Position numbers and translations under genes: made by a program. Below, in pieces: positions 37,863 through 47,499 of a stretch of DNA of 64,000 nucleotides. The stretch is from Pycnococcus provasolii (taxonomy: Eukaryota; Chlorophyta; Pseudoscourfieldiophyceae; Pseudoscourfieldiales): assembly GCA_049487715.1 (NCBI GenBank), contig CP150575.1, positions 62,001 through 126,000 on the forward strand, given 5' to 3'. Positions within the stretch are counted from its first letter, which is position 1; every line of letters begins with the position of its first letter. The notes under the pieces were generated by a model. It was not told the DNA's origin and did no database searches. It saw nothing but the letters and a program-made list of their open reading frames with translations.

Positions 37863-39203
37863 ATGGAGCCGCCTTCCTTGCGTTCGTCGCACACGGACAC
37901 GGCGTCGCAACTGTCGGTCTCACGCGTTACCACGGACGCGCACGGCAATGAAGTTCCCGCGGTGCACGGCGCGTTCCAGGCGGCGTTCCTGGCGCGCAAG
38001 AACAAGCTCGCCGAAGGGCGGCGCGAAAAGCACGACGCAGAGCAGCGCAAGGAACTTGCGGTACACGAATTCAAGGTGGCGAGGCTGCGCGAGGAGGAGG
38101 AACGGCGCCTGGAGCTCGAGAGGGCGAAAGACGAAATGAAGAGCGCGAAGGACAGCCTTAACCTCAGGCAGGCGGACTTCCTCGTCGCGCACCCGTCCGA
38201 GCTCGCGAGGAAGGAGCACGTGCGCAAGATGAAGGGCGAGAACGACGTCGCGCCCAACCCGTACGATACAAGCCTCTACGGCACGGTGCAGAACTGCGTC
38301 TTCCAGACAAGACGAAACGTCAAGGCGCTGCGCCAGATGCTCGACCTCGTGTTTGGCTTCAGCAGCGAAATCGACCCGGCGGATCTCGAGTCGGCGGAGG
38401 TTGACCTTATGGACCCGGAGGGAAAAGTGCACGTCATCAACCCGGAGAGGAGCACGCGCCGCATTCTGCTCAAGTACGCGCAGCTGCTCGACACGACGAT
38501 GCCTGCGGCGCAGAAGGAGGTGCTGCGGCAGAGCCTCAAGACGGTCGCGAACGAGTACGTGCAGGCGTTCAAGGATGCCAAGGTGGATGCGTACAACGCG
38601 TCGGATCCCGTCGGGCCGCACCACGTCGCGCACAGAAATCGCGACAAGTTTCTGCACGAGCTCTTCCCCGGCGCAAGCTGGAACTTGCAAGGCCCTGCCG
38701 CGGACTTCACGCATATGAACCAGCAGGATGCGGCGGCCGCGGCGTTGGCGGCGAGCCGCAACCAGACGTTCCACCGTGGCTCGAACCAGGGCATCATCGA
38801 GGGCCAGTACGCGCACGAGGAGGCGTTCGGCTCGCAGGAGGAGCTTGGCGTGAGCACGTGGACGCTCGAGCAGGGCCAGGTGCCGGAGGTGCGCGACGGC
38901 GAGCCACGCGCGGCCCAGCTCGGCGGCGGCAATGCACGCTCTGCCGCAGCGCTTCGCGGCGTCGTTCGCTTCGTTTCGCGCCGGACGAACGACCCGGAGT
39001 CTGCTGTGAAGCATGGCTACGGACGCGTGGCTGGTGAACAGGCGACAGACCATGCCGGCAACGAAACTACGACAACCGCCAACGAGGTTGGTGCCGCATT
39101 TCGCCGCGTTCCGCGAGCGTGGAAGCCAGGCGCTGCGAGGTCGAGCGCGTCTGGCAGCTTGGCCGCCGCCGTCGCCGCGCTCAAGGGAGGAGCAGGCTCG
39201 TAG
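37863..39203 (+). CDS. Hypothetical coiled-coil protein
   Basis: The 446-residue product from ATG 37863 (MEPPSLRSSHTDTASQLS) has a Glu/Arg-rich coiled coil over residues ~45-125 (KHDAEQRKELAVHEFKVARL, REEEERRLELERAKDEMKSA). A helical region follows (RRNVKALRQMLDLVFGFSSE, RRILLKYAQLLDTTMPAAQK), then an Ala/Gly/Arg-rich C-terminus. It is not recognised. The coiled-coil character and the neighbouring flagellar genes would allow a cytoskeletal role, but nothing in the sequence proves it. Confidence 0.7.
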   Translation: MEPPSLRSSHTDTASQLSVSRVTTDAHGNEVPAVHGAFQAAFLARKNKLAEGRREKHDAEQRKELAVHEFKVARLREEEERRLELERAKDEMKSAKDSLNLRQADFLVAHPSELARKEHVRKMKGENDVAPNPYDTSLYGTVQNCVFQTRRNVKALRQMLDLVFGFSSEIDPADLESAEVDLMDPEGKVHVINPERSTRRILLKYAQLLDTTMPAAQKEVLRQSLKTVANEYVQAFKDAKVDAYNASDPVGPHHVAHRNRDKFLHELFPGASWNLQGPAADFTHMNQQDAAAAALAASRNQTFHRGSNQGIIEGQYAHEEAFGSQEELGVSTWTLEQGQVPEVRDGEPRAAQLGGGNARSAAALRGVVRFVSRRTNDPESAVKHGYGRVAGEQATDHAGNETTTTANEVGAAFRRVPRAWKPGAARSSASGSLAAAVAALKGGAGS

Positions 39204-39596
39204 AGGCTATTTTGGTGCTTCCCGTGTATGTTGTAAGTGTATATACTGTATGCGTTTGTTCTTGACGCGTCTTGTTTTTGGTAACGCGCATACGGCACAC
39301 CCGCCACGCACCTGAGGTGTTCAAAGGTGCGCGACGGCGCTGGACGTCGGCGCGCCCGAAGCTAGCCTTTTACGAACGACCATAGCGGGAAAGGTTGTTC
39401 GGCGTATAGTCCTCCGAAGAAACGTCTTCAGCGGGGGTGAGAGGAGTGAAGGAAAGATGGCCGAACCGCGCACGAGCGCGCGGCCGTGGCCATGGGCGTG
39501 GGGTACTAGTAGAGTAGTAAGGTTAGGAAAGAGATGTAAAGATTATCAAGGTTCACAGCGACGGTTCACCACGTCACGTCACGTCACGTCACCGGC
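39204..39596. other. Convergent spacer before the Tctex1 gene
   Basis: No gene seen. A TGTAA word at about 39227 could be an algal polyadenylation signal for the upstream gene. An ACGTC pentamer array (39569-39592) lies immediately after the Tctex1 stop codon on the other strand. Confidence 0.5.
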
Positions 39597-39995
39597 TCAC
39601 TCGTAGTACAGGCCGTAGACGGTCGCGACGCAGTAGATGTCCTCGGACTCGAACGTCTCCGCGACCATGTTGTCGACGGCGGTGTCCCAGAGGCACCGCG
39701 AGACGATTCGCTGGCACTGTCCTCGTTTCTGTCCGAGCGTGACGAGCACGACGAATTTGTACCTGTTAAATCCCAGTCCCTTGACCTGCTCCTTGATACC
39801 GTCGCTGAGCTCCTTTGCGACTTGTGCGGTTTTGATGGGGTCGTACGCGTATCCCGTGAGTCGTTCCTTGAGCGCGTTGGTGACGATGTCTCGCACGGGC
39901 GCGCACCTGAACTTCTGCCCTGCGCCGTATCCCTCGGGGCCTGTAATATAGGTATTTTCGTATATGATTTCCTTCGGCGGGCCGTCTTCCGCCAT
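39597..39995 (-). CDS. Tctex1-type dynein light chain (TCTEX1D2/DYNLT2B-like)
   Basis: The 132-residue product from ATG 39995 (MAEDGPPKEIIYENTYITGP) is a complete Tctex1 domain. NTYITGP starts the domain, FRCAPVRDIVTNALKERL is the first helix, YDPIKTAQVAKELSDGIKEQ the second, and FNRYKFVVLVTLGQKRGQ, RCLWDTAVDNMVAETFESED and YCVATVYGLYYE are the dimer beta strands. Tctex1 light chains dimerise and bind dynein intermediate chains in cytoplasmic, intraflagellar or axonemal dyneins. The frame continues 45 codons upstream but without domain sequence. Length is typical (~130). The exact paralogue (DYNLT2B or an axonemal light chain) is inferred. Confidence 0.92.
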   Translation of the reverse strand: MAEDGPPKEIIYENTYITGPEGYGAGQKFRCAPVRDIVTNALKERLTGYAYDPIKTAQVAKELSDGIKEQVKGLGFNRYKFVVLVTLGQKRGQCQRIVSRCLWDTAVDNMVAETFESEDIYCVATVYGLYYE

Positions 39996-41304
39996 GGCTG
40001 GAACGTACACTGAAAAGAAACAGGAAAAGGCCGGCCTCTCAGAGACGAAGAGAGAGAGCAGGACGGCGACTCCCAGAACCTCCCCCCAGGAGACTGGAGA
40101 GGAGAGGGAAGGGTTGCAAGAACGTGGCAACGGAACGGAACGGGACCCGTGGGCGTGAAGCGGTGAAGGTTGGTTGACGAGTACAACTCTGGTTGGAACT
40201 CGACCAACGAGAACAGGCCGACGAGAAGAGGAGCGCCTAGTCTATCATCTGACGAGTCCCTAAACTATCGTAGTCTAGACTCGCATCGTTAGACTAAGGT
40301 TAGACGAACCTCCCTCGCTAGTCTATTGACTGGACTGGCCGCTGGACTGGCGTGAACCTTGTGGCTTGTGCAAGGAACCAACCAACGTGTGTCGGGAAAG
40401 GAACTGAAGTCGGAAGTCGGAAGGAGGCCTCCCTCGAAGGGAAGGGAACTACCCTAGTTGCGGAGAGATTACCTGAGGCACACCGAGCTTGCACACCGCG
40501 TAAAGGTAGGAGAGGTGCCAGGCCGCGTACCTTTATTCGGATTAACTCACCTTAACCTTATTGGCCTATTCTATTGTGGTTATCGTAGGACTCGCGTGAA
40601 GGCAGTACTACCTTTAGGCTTTAGGCTTTAGCAAGGTCGGAGAGCGTGTCCTTCCTTAGTTCTCTACTAAAGAACGAAAGAAGGCCCTCGCGAGAAGCTC
40701 AGCTCGAGGGACTCTTGAAGGCGAGCTTCGACGGCCGAGGCTCCTCGAGCGCGAGAACCAGGGAGGAGACTCGCGTCTCGCGCTGGTTCTTGGTTCTTGG
40801 GAGAGGAGAGGAGAGGGGAGAACAAGCAGAGACAGAGACCCCACCTCCTATCGTGGTTATTATCGTAGGGGAGGGGAAGAGGTGGGTGCAGTTGACCTCT
40901 CTCGAAACAGGAAAGCTACTACGAGTATGTACTACTGGAGCAGGCTATCTATTGGAGCAGCAGGAGACTTCATCAAAGCAAAGCACCGAAGAAGTAAGAA
41001 CAAACGGCAGAACAGCACAACGGAAAAGAAAGCCGGTCAAGAGTCCCGCGGAGGGGGGGGGGGGAAGGACACTACGTTTTTCAACCCACGTTGAGAAGAA
41101 CTACCACCGTGGCATCAGGAAAGGAAGCAGTGCAGTGCACGCTGGTCTCGCTCTCGCCTCTCGGACCGTTCAGCTCCCTCACCGTTCATTCAAGCGCGTA
41201 TCCCCATCACAAAGTGAGACTGTCCCATTAGCCATTAGGACCTCTCCCAAGTCAGCATAGCGTGAGGGCTTCCCTCTTATTACACCGGGAACGAGTTTAG
41301 AATA
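39996..41304. other. Divergent 1.3-kb spacer, GA-rich, no gene recognised
   Basis: Sequence is poor in CpG compared with genes and shows recurrent short words: (C/T)TATCGTAG at about 40265, 40580 and 40860, CTAGTCTA(T/G) inverted pieces at about 40237-40330, and a TTTAGGC triplet at about 40613-40632. A plus-strand open stretch (about 40646-41260) has no protein-like pattern and is not called. Confidence 0.5.
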
Positions 41305-44300
41305 ATGGACGCCGCGCTCGACTTCGTCGACGACGACGACGACGACGACAACGACTCCGGAGCCTACGACTTCGACGAGGCGGTCGCGCAGGCGCAGCAC
41401 ACGCACGTCACGGTCAAGCAGGCAAAGGCGCAGGCAAAGGCGCAGGCGCGCAAGCGCATACTCTCGACGCAGGCGCCCACCGCCGTGCACACGCCCGTGA
41501 AGAATGCAGCCACCGCGGAAAGTGACGGCGCGCACACGCCAGCGGCGCACGCGGCGCGCAGGGCTGCCAGGTATGCAGAAAAGGTCGCCGCGGAGATGAA
41601 CGAGGTCAAGGCGTCGGGACAACCGCCAGGTGCGAGGAGGCCGCGAACTGCGCCAACGGCGAGGCCACGAAGCGGGCGCACGACGACAGCGGCGGACGCG
41701 ACCGTGCCTCGTAGTAACGGCGGGCTGACGAACGACGCCTCGGACTTGCCAGAACTTGACGCGCTTGACGTCGTCATCCCACGCAGAGATGACCACGACT
41801 ACGACGTGCCGCTCGAGAGGTGCCGCAGGCGAAGCGCAAGGAACCTTGTTCGGGAGGTGATCTACCACCTATCGCACGCGGGCATTCTCGCGACAATAAG
41901 TCAAGCGGCGCCTTTCCTGTACGGGAAACGAGGATTCGTGCAGCTCGTGAGACATGCAGCTGACCACGTCAACGAAACGGAAGGGGCTGTGGCTGACGCC
42001 GTCACGCGCTCCGAGCTTTGCCTGATATGCGTTGACCGACGTAGCGGCGTGCAAGACGCCATGTACGCCGCCCAGCGCCTGCTTGCCACCGCGGCGATCG
42101 CGCTCGTCGACGACGACGTAGTTGCAAAACCTTTGGATGACGAGGGAAGCCTCGCTTGGATTCCGTCGCCCGAGGAGGCGAAGGCGCTCATCAAGGACCT
42201 CAGATTCCGCGCCGTACATGCAGCCACAAACCGGGCAGATGCCGACTCCGCACAGCTTGCGTCCGCACTTCTTGCGTACCTGGGCCTCTGCTGGCTGGCG
42301 CTGTGCACGTGGCCAGACGCGTGCAAGGCAACAGCCGACGCGTTCCTGCGAAATCAGTTCGGAGTTGAGCTGCTCGACGTTTGTCGGGCCGGGTCGAATG
42401 CGCCGCGTCCCGTTCGGATCGCAGGCGCACGCGCGCTCGCCTTGATGGGAACGCCCGCAGGTCAAGGCGAGCGCGCTCGAGAAATGAGATCGGAAATCTG
42501 TGAGGCTGGGGCTGCTCGTATTATCGCGCATGCCGCTCGTTGCGTCAACGGAGATTTGGGCTTGGCGGAGAAAGTGCTGGATGCGGCGGGGTCGCTGTGT
42601 GCATCCTCCGCGCGCTTTCAGCGTGCGTTTGCACACCCTCAGTTTGCAGATGGCGCCACCGTTGCCTCGCGCATCGCCGCGACTTGCATGCGTGCGCACG
42701 CCCTAGCGCAGCACTCTCGCGCATGTGCCTCGAGCGCGATCATGTGTGTGACGTGTGCCATGGAGCCGCCGGCAGCCACTCGCTTGGCACTCAAGTCGCA
42801 ACACGTCGGTGGCGAGTTCACCGGCACTGCTCGTGGGCGCAAGCTGGATACAGCAAGTATGGTGGCTATTTCGATGGAAGCACTTGATGCATGCGCATCA
42901 GCAGCCGTGGCTGTTTGCGACGCGAACATCCACCAGACGATTCGGTCAATCTTGCGCCCGCTGGAGGAATCACCAGGCATCGTTCCAAACGACTTTGAAG
43001 CGTTTAAATTGCTTGCCCTGCAGGAGGCGAGGGAAAAGTTTAATAATGCGAATACTGAGGAGGCGTTAACATTGACTTCTTCAGCCGCCGATACGGCTGT
43101 GCACAAGGAGAATACCCCGCGAGTTGCCACCGTGTACTACATCGTCCAAGCGCAACGCAATTCGGTGATGGCGATGCACGCTTTATGTGCCACGCCTCGT
43201 GGGAGAGCTGCATTGGTATACACGGCAGGCAACAGTATGTTGAACGAATGCCTAGCCCGCATCATCCCGTCCCCCTTTGGTGGAACTCTGAGCGGGGATA
43301 TTCGATTGATTGCCTACGATGCGTGCGCAAAGATGGTGGACGCGTCGAATGGCATGCCAGTGCGCGAACTGCCGCCGCATCACGTGCTCGACAGACTGCA
43401 CGAGCAAAGAGAGCCGAATCCTTTGCCTGCAAAACCCACGAAGGATATCAGAGGCAATATGCCGCCTTCCACCGACAACGAGACGATGACGGACACGATG
43501 GATACGATGTGCGAAAATCTCTTCCGGCGGGTGGCGGTTTATGCCTTGCTTCTCCTTCCGCGCCATAGCACTGTTTCCACCCCGCGCCCGACCTCGGCAC
43601 TGGACTCAAGTGCGATGGATCGGCAAACGGCAATTGCGATATGCGCTCGTGGATCGGATGGTGGTGCAGCAGGCGTGCGCGACTCGCAGAGCAAGCTTTC
43701 AACAATGCTTAGGAAGCGTGAAGTGTCAGGCTGGTCTGCCCAAGAAGCTGAGGAGGAGATTGAAGGGCTTCACAGTCTTCGCGCTGTGCACATGGCGCTG
43801 CGCAACAGCCTTGAGGCGCGGTCTGGTGCAACGACCTGGTACGGCAAAGGGTCGCTGATGCGCATGCTTGCGACTGTTTTCCTTCACTTCAGCGAGGGAG
43901 TGGCTACCGAGCCGCTGCATGGATTCCGGCTCGAAGTGTGCCGTCAAGCAGCTATGTGCATGGAGTTGATGATGCGTGTGGCACAAAATGAGCACTGGAT
44001 ATATGCCATGATTCAGTTGTCAAAATCGGCGGAGGATGCAGAGTTAGCCCTGGCGAGCGCTAGTACCGGCGCCTCGCTGCCAACGGCTGAGGCGAGAAAG
44101 GATGCCACGCTTGCGCATCACCTGCTTCAGCGTGTGATCTCCGTCTCGTCATGCGACGATGTTTTGCTGCGACATTTTTGCACGCTGATGATAGGCACTT
44201 GGATGGGCCGCTGCTCAAATGCGTGCCACGCCGCATCGAATGTAGGATTGCTAAAGGCGATGTGTCAGGCGATATGTTCAGAAGCGGAGACTCGCGTGGT

Positions 44301-44829
44301 TCACCTGACACAGCTGCGTGTCGCCGCCGGCGCGGCGTTGGCAGAGAAACGCTACTGGCGCTGGCGAGGGGCAATATTAGCGGCATTGGCGCGATGTGCG
44401 GCGCACTTTTACCTTGGTCAAAAGGTTGATCGCGCCGCAACTGAGGCATTTGTTGAGGGCGATGGCGCCTTGGCGGTTGCAGCTCTACTTGCAAGTGGAG
44501 CAAGCCACCTCGCGAGCACGAGCGCTGTGCAAAGCGCCTCGCCATTCGAGGACGACGTTCTTGGCGGGACTGGCGGGCTGAGCAGTGACGAACGCGAGAC
44601 GCCCGAAGCACTCGCCGTGGTGGAATTGTGCCGCGTTGCCGTGCAGCTGAGCGAGGCATCGGAAAGCGCCGCGCTCGACTTCAGAAATGCGAGTAAAGGC
44701 GCTGCGGTAGCGGCGCTGCTCAAGCTCTGCTGTGTGGCGAGTACGCTGCCTGACGCGCAGGATGGTGCGGCTGCCGCCCTTCGCGCAATTCGTGCCGCAT
44801 ACGAAGCACATTCCAAGGAGGGGGCGTGA
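41305..44829 (+). CDS. Hypothetical 1174-residue alpha-helical (solenoid-like) protein
   Basis: The ATG at 41305 starts MDAALDFV followed by seven aspartates and a 150-residue disordered, basic and Ala-rich front. From about residue 170 onward the protein is almost all helical, with regular Ala/Leu/Cys-rich helix pairs (SALLAYLGLCWLALCTWPDA, MVAISMEALDACASAAVAVC, RVAVYALLLLPRH, KGAAVAALLKLCCVASTLPD). This is consistent with an ARM/HEAT-like solenoid, but I see no repeat consensus strong enough to name it. There are no transmembrane segments or catalytic motifs. The open frame of 3.5 kb with strong GC3 bias makes it a real gene. The gap to the convergent gene is only 44 bp. Confidence 0.8.
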   Translation: MDAALDFVDDDDDDDNDSGAYDFDEAVAQAQHTHVTVKQAKAQAKAQARKRILSTQAPTAVHTPVKNAATAESDGAHTPAAHAARRAARYAEKVAAEMNEVKASGQPPGARRPRTAPTARPRSGRTTTAADATVPRSNGGLTNDASDLPELDALDVVIPRRDDHDYDVPLERCRRRSARNLVREVIYHLSHAGILATISQAAPFLYGKRGFVQLVRHAADHVNETEGAVADAVTRSELCLICVDRRSGVQDAMYAAQRLLATAAIALVDDDVVAKPLDDEGSLAWIPSPEEAKALIKDLRFRAVHAATNRADADSAQLASALLAYLGLCWLALCTWPDACKATADAFLRNQFGVELLDVCRAGSNAPRPVRIAGARALALMGTPAGQGERAREMRSEICEAGAARIIAHAARCVNGDLGLAEKVLDAAGSLCASSARFQRAFAHPQFADGATVASRIAATCMRAHALAQHSRACASSAIMCVTCAMEPPAATRLALKSQHVGGEFTGTARGRKLDTASMVAISMEALDACASAAVAVCDANIHQTIRSILRPLEESPGIVPNDFEAFKLLALQEAREKFNNANTEEALTLTSSAADTAVHKENTPRVATVYYIVQAQRNSVMAMHALCATPRGRAALVYTAGNSMLNECLARIIPSPFGGTLSGDIRLIAYDACAKMVDASNGMPVRELPPHHVLDRLHEQREPNPLPAKPTKDIRGNMPPSTDNETMTDTMDTMCENLFRRVAVYALLLLPRHSTVSTPRPTSALDSSAMDRQTAIAICARGSDGGAAGVRDSQSKLSTMLRKREVSGWSAQEAEEEIEGLHSLRAVHMALRNSLEARSGATTWYGKGSLMRMLATVFLHFSEGVATEPLHGFRLEVCRQAAMCMELMMRVAQNEHWIYAMIQLSKSAEDAELALASASTGASLPTAEARKDATLAHHLLQRVISVSSCDDVLLRHFCTLMIGTWMGRCSNACHAASNVGLLKAMCQAICSEAETRVVHLTQLRVAAGAALAEKRYWRWRGAILAALARCAAHFYLGQKVDRAATEAFVEGDGALAVAALLASGASHLASTSAVQSASPFEDDVLGGTGGLSSDERETPEALAVVELCRVAVQLSEASESAALDFRNASKGAAVAALLKLCCVASTLPDAQDGAAAALRAIRAAYEAHSKEGA

Positions 44830-44873
44830 TAGTGTTTCCATAGCGATTTACTTTGTAACATGTTGTGATTAGA

Positions 44874-46115
44874 TTACGAATGCGTCTCGTGTGCAACCAT
44901 CATTCGTTGTCCCATCACCTCGCGCCATGCTGCAAATTTGCGCACGTAGAAATGTTCCGAGTCCGCGGCGCGGCCCGTGCGTATGCTTTCGGCGACGCTG
45001 CGCCCCTCCTCGGTCGAGGTGTCCATCAGACCGAAAAGCTCAACGCGCGTGCGCACCGGTCCAACGAGCGCGGCAGCTAAGACAAATGTTGACCATCCCG
45101 AGCATGCGGCGAGGACCACGCGGCATCGTGACAATTCAAAGAACTCGTCTACGGATCGAGCACCGTCCTCGAGAGAGCGTTCTCGCTGCTCACGCCTCTG
45201 CTCGCCGGTGCTTGCCACCACGCCAACACCTCGAGACGTCAGCGCATCGTGCGTGACGTCTAGCCATCTGACGTCCTCCGTGAAGATTCGCACGGGCCTT
45301 TCGGCTGAGGTGATATTTCTACGGTCGCGTATTTGAGCCGCTCGGTCCGCCGCGGCGAGCACCGCCGTGCGCAGCTTATCCTGTGCATCCTGTGAGAGAG
45401 CCTTGTCGGAAGCACGCACATGGACACAGATTCCGCGTGGGAGGTGCCGCGCGCTGCTTGCCGACTTGGTTGAGCGCGCAAGCTGCTTGTAATTCTTCTC
45501 CGTCATCGTCGTAAGGTAAGCGGCCCGCGCCTTCTCGGTCGCAGCGTTTACGTCTCGAAATTGATTTAAATTTGGGGCATGCTTCGCCGCGGCGTTCGCG
45601 ACGGCATCGACAAAGCTTGCTTCGCGGAGGCGTGCGGGAGTGACCGTGGCGAACCGCGTAAAGAGCATGCCGTTGGTACCCCAGAACTCTGTTTGCGGTA
45701 TATCTCTGGAAGGAACGAACTCGCACAGATGTGTTGATGGTGCCGGTCTTTTTTCTTTTCCCTGGAGTGACAAGTGCACACCGGTGCCGAAGTGCAGAAG
45801 GTTTGGGTCATAGCAGAACGCGAGTCCTTGGTTATCCCAGTCCGTGCCACACGGCCACGTGGTGTGAAACGCCGGCGAAGCTTGCGAAGGCGTTTCTCTC
45901 GCGGCGTCGAACGCGCTTTGTCGTGCTTTTGTCATGAGCTGGAAAGCCCACAGGTCCATGAGTCTGTCACCGAGTCCGCAACCTTTCATTTCGTCCCACG
46001 CGGGATCAAAGACGGCTAGTAAAGACGAGCCGTCGTCGGAGGAGCACGGCCACGTGTCGGCCACGGAGGAGGCGGCGCACTCGGCAACACAGGCGGCGAC
46101 GACGACGACGAGCAC
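44874..46115 (-). CDS. Secretory-pathway protein resembling fucosyltransferases (GT23/O-FucT-like); start codon uncertain
   Basis: The frame encodes a strong signal or anchor (LLAVLVVVVAACVAECAAS), then a ~390-residue domain. Features suggest a fucosyltransferase-type GT-B fold: GCGLGDRLMDLW near the start (GLGNRL-like), GICVHVRASDK (HVRRxDK-like nucleotide-sugar motif) and DEFFELSRCRVVLAACSGWS near the end. Six or more cysteines fit an extracytoplasmic domain. The frame has no ATG before the signal; it opens at 46139 just after a TGA. A GTG lies at 46115. A first exon (ATG 46212, 18 nt) joined by a 58-nt intron ending TTGACAG at 46137 would give MARRER then RWRPLLAVL, an ideal signal anchor, but the donor GTTTGG is weak. 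Activity is inferred, not shown. Confidence 0.6.
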   Translation of the reverse strand: MLVVVVAACVAECAASSVADTWPCSSDDGSSLLAVFDPAWDEMKGCGLGDRLMDLWAFQLMTKARQSAFDAARETPSQASPAFHTTWPCGTDWDNQGLAFCYDPNLLHFGTGVHLSLQGKEKRPAPSTHLCEFVPSRDIPQTEFWGTNGMLFTRFATVTPARLREASFVDAVANAAAKHAPNLNQFRDVNAATEKARAAYLTTMTEKNYKQLARSTKSASSARHLPRGICVHVRASDKALSQDAQDKLRTAVLAAADRAAQIRDRRNITSAERPVRIFTEDVRWLDVTHDALTSRGVGVVASTGEQRREQRERSLEDGARSVDEFFELSRCRVVLAACSGWSTFVLAAALVGPVRTRVELFGLMDTSTEEGRSVAESIRTGRAADSEHFYVRKFAAWREVMGQRMMVAHETHS

Positions 46116-46136
46116 TGCCAGTAGTGGTCGCCATCG

Positions 46137-46325
46137 CTGTCAACTTGACAAGGAGGTTTGACAAGGACAAGTGTGACAAACCCCTAAACCAAACTCTCTC
46201 CCTCCGAGCCATTCTGATGAGCCAACAAACCCCCAATTCACGCTCTCAGAGAGTCGTTCTCGGCCACACACTTGTTGTAAACTTACTTCCCTCGCGTCGC
46301 ATCGCGTCGCATCGCGTCACGTGCC
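46137..46325. promoter_or_regulatory. Short divergent promoter gap
   Basis: About 190 bp separate the two divergent coding regions. It includes AAACCCCTAAACC at about 46178-46190 and a GTCGCATCGCGTCGCATCGC direct repeat just before the plus-strand start. Shared or overlapping promoters are implied by spacing. Confidence 0.5.
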
Positions 46326-46979
46326 ATGCCCGTCGTCGCAGCTCGCTTAAAGGGGGTTAGGGGCACTCGCACGCCTGCTTCTCGGCATAAACGCAAGGCT
46401 AGTAGCACCGTTAGCAGGACCGTGCGCACTTCCGCCGTCCTGGACGCGTACGGAAACGAGTTTGTGCCTCACGCTGTCGACGCGTCAGTCGTGCAAAGCC
46501 AACTCGCCGTTATCGGGGCGTCTGTCGGACTTGCGGCGTACTGGTGGTACGTCTTAGTGCCGAGCGAGCGAGGGGCACTCTCGCGCGAAAAGCGAAAGGG
46601 GGAACTGCGCGCATACCTGGAGGAACTCGATCGAGAGGCGGCAGCTGCGGGAACTACGCTGAAAGGATCAAAGCGATTGGAGAGATGGTTTTACGAAGAC
46701 TGGCTGCGACGAATGCCGGGAGGAGAGTACAAGAAAGTGCGCGCTGCGAAAGAGGAGGAAGCGGCAGCGGCAGCGGCAGCCGTTGTTGCTTCTGCTTCTG
46801 CTGAGGAAGGCGCTGAGGCGACACCGAAGCAAGAGGAACTTGAGGTTGGTACACTGTGGAGCACCGCCCCTGGCGAGGGTGGAGTGACGCCAAATTTCTG
46901 GTCGTTCGACAACCCCATTGTTGCAGCGTTCACCGCGGTCGTGGCGGCCGGTGTGTTTTCGCAGCTTGCAAGCTTGTGA
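46326..46979 (+). CDS. Probable plastid membrane protein, unknown function
   Basis: The 217-residue product begins MPVVAARLKGVRGTRTPASR, rich in Arg/Ser/Thr and free of acidic residues for ~35 residues, as in a plastid transit peptide. A hydrophobic segment follows (VVQSQLAVIGASVGLAAYWWYVLV), then a basic stretch PSERGALSREKRKGELRAYL, a conserved-looking KGSKRLERWFYEDWLRRMPG, an Ala/Glu low-complexity linker, and a second hydrophobic C-terminal segment (NPIVAAFTAVVAAGVFSQLA). Two membrane spans with a stromal loop would fit a thylakoid or envelope protein. I believe similar uncharacterised plant chloroplast proteins exist but cannot name one. Confidence 0.65.
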   Translation: MPVVAARLKGVRGTRTPASRHKRKASSTVSRTVRTSAVLDAYGNEFVPHAVDASVVQSQLAVIGASVGLAAYWWYVLVPSERGALSREKRKGELRAYLEELDREAAAAGTTLKGSKRLERWFYEDWLRRMPGGEYKKVRAAKEEEAAAAAAAVVASASAEEGAEATPKQEELEVGTLWSTAPGEGGVTPNFWSFDNPIVAAFTAVVAAGVFSQLASL

Positions 46980-47061
46980 ATTTTCTATTTGTTTTTAATG
47001 TGATGATTTGTTGATATAACAGAGAAGGAAACGTGTACGTGTCGCGGTCACCCAACTTATT

Positions 47062-47499
47062 TCACTTTGCTTTTTCCGCCTTTTGCGCCTCCTCGAGCCT
47101 GTGCAACTTCGTACACAACGCAGCGACACGTGCGAGCAGGTACCACATGACGAGTGCGAACAGGCTAATCCACCAGTTTCTATCCGCGCGCCACCTCCTC
47201 GCGAGCACTTGCATTCTCTGTGCAGGACTCATGAGCGACTCGTCTGCGATATCCTTTTCGTTCTGTAGGCGTAGGCACGTTGCGGTGCACGACAGGAAGA
47301 CGACACTCACTACGAAAACGAACGCGTAGACGAGTCGAAACGACGACGACCCTAAAGAGACACGCGTGCTCATTATGCTCGCCGTCGATCGTAAGACGGT
47401 GCGTCTGACCCACTGGGCACCTGGGAACGTCATTAAGAATAGCAATAACACAGGTAGAGGCAATGTGGTGTACAGGAACCACTGCCAAGCAGCGCCCAT
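47062..47499 (-). CDS. BAP31-like endoplasmic reticulum membrane protein
   Basis: BAP31/BAP29 proteins are three-pass ER membrane proteins involved in export and quality control of membrane cargo. The 145-residue product has three hydrophobic segments: WFLYTTLPLPVLLLFLMTFP, FRLVYAFVFVVSVVFLSCTA, and RNWWISLFALVMWYLLARVA. The middle connector RMQVLARRWRADRNW precedes the third span, as in the family, and a short coiled tail CTKLHRLEEAQKAEKAK ends the protein. It is shorter than animal BAP31 (~246), lacking the long cytosolic coiled coil, which is common in plants and protists. There is no strict KKXX signal. Confidence 0.75.
   Translation of the reverse strand: MGAAWQWFLYTTLPLPVLLLFLMTFPGAQWVRRTVLRSTASIMSTRVSLGSSSFRLVYAFVFVVSVVFLSCTATCLRLQNEKDIADESLMSPAQRMQVLARRWRADRNWWISLFALVMWYLLARVAALCTKLHRLEEAQKAEKAK

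Noticed and set aside
40646-41260. 204-residue plus-strand frame in the Tctex1 spacer
   Set aside because: Composition is GA-rich without the GC3 bias of local genes, and the residue pattern is not protein-like.
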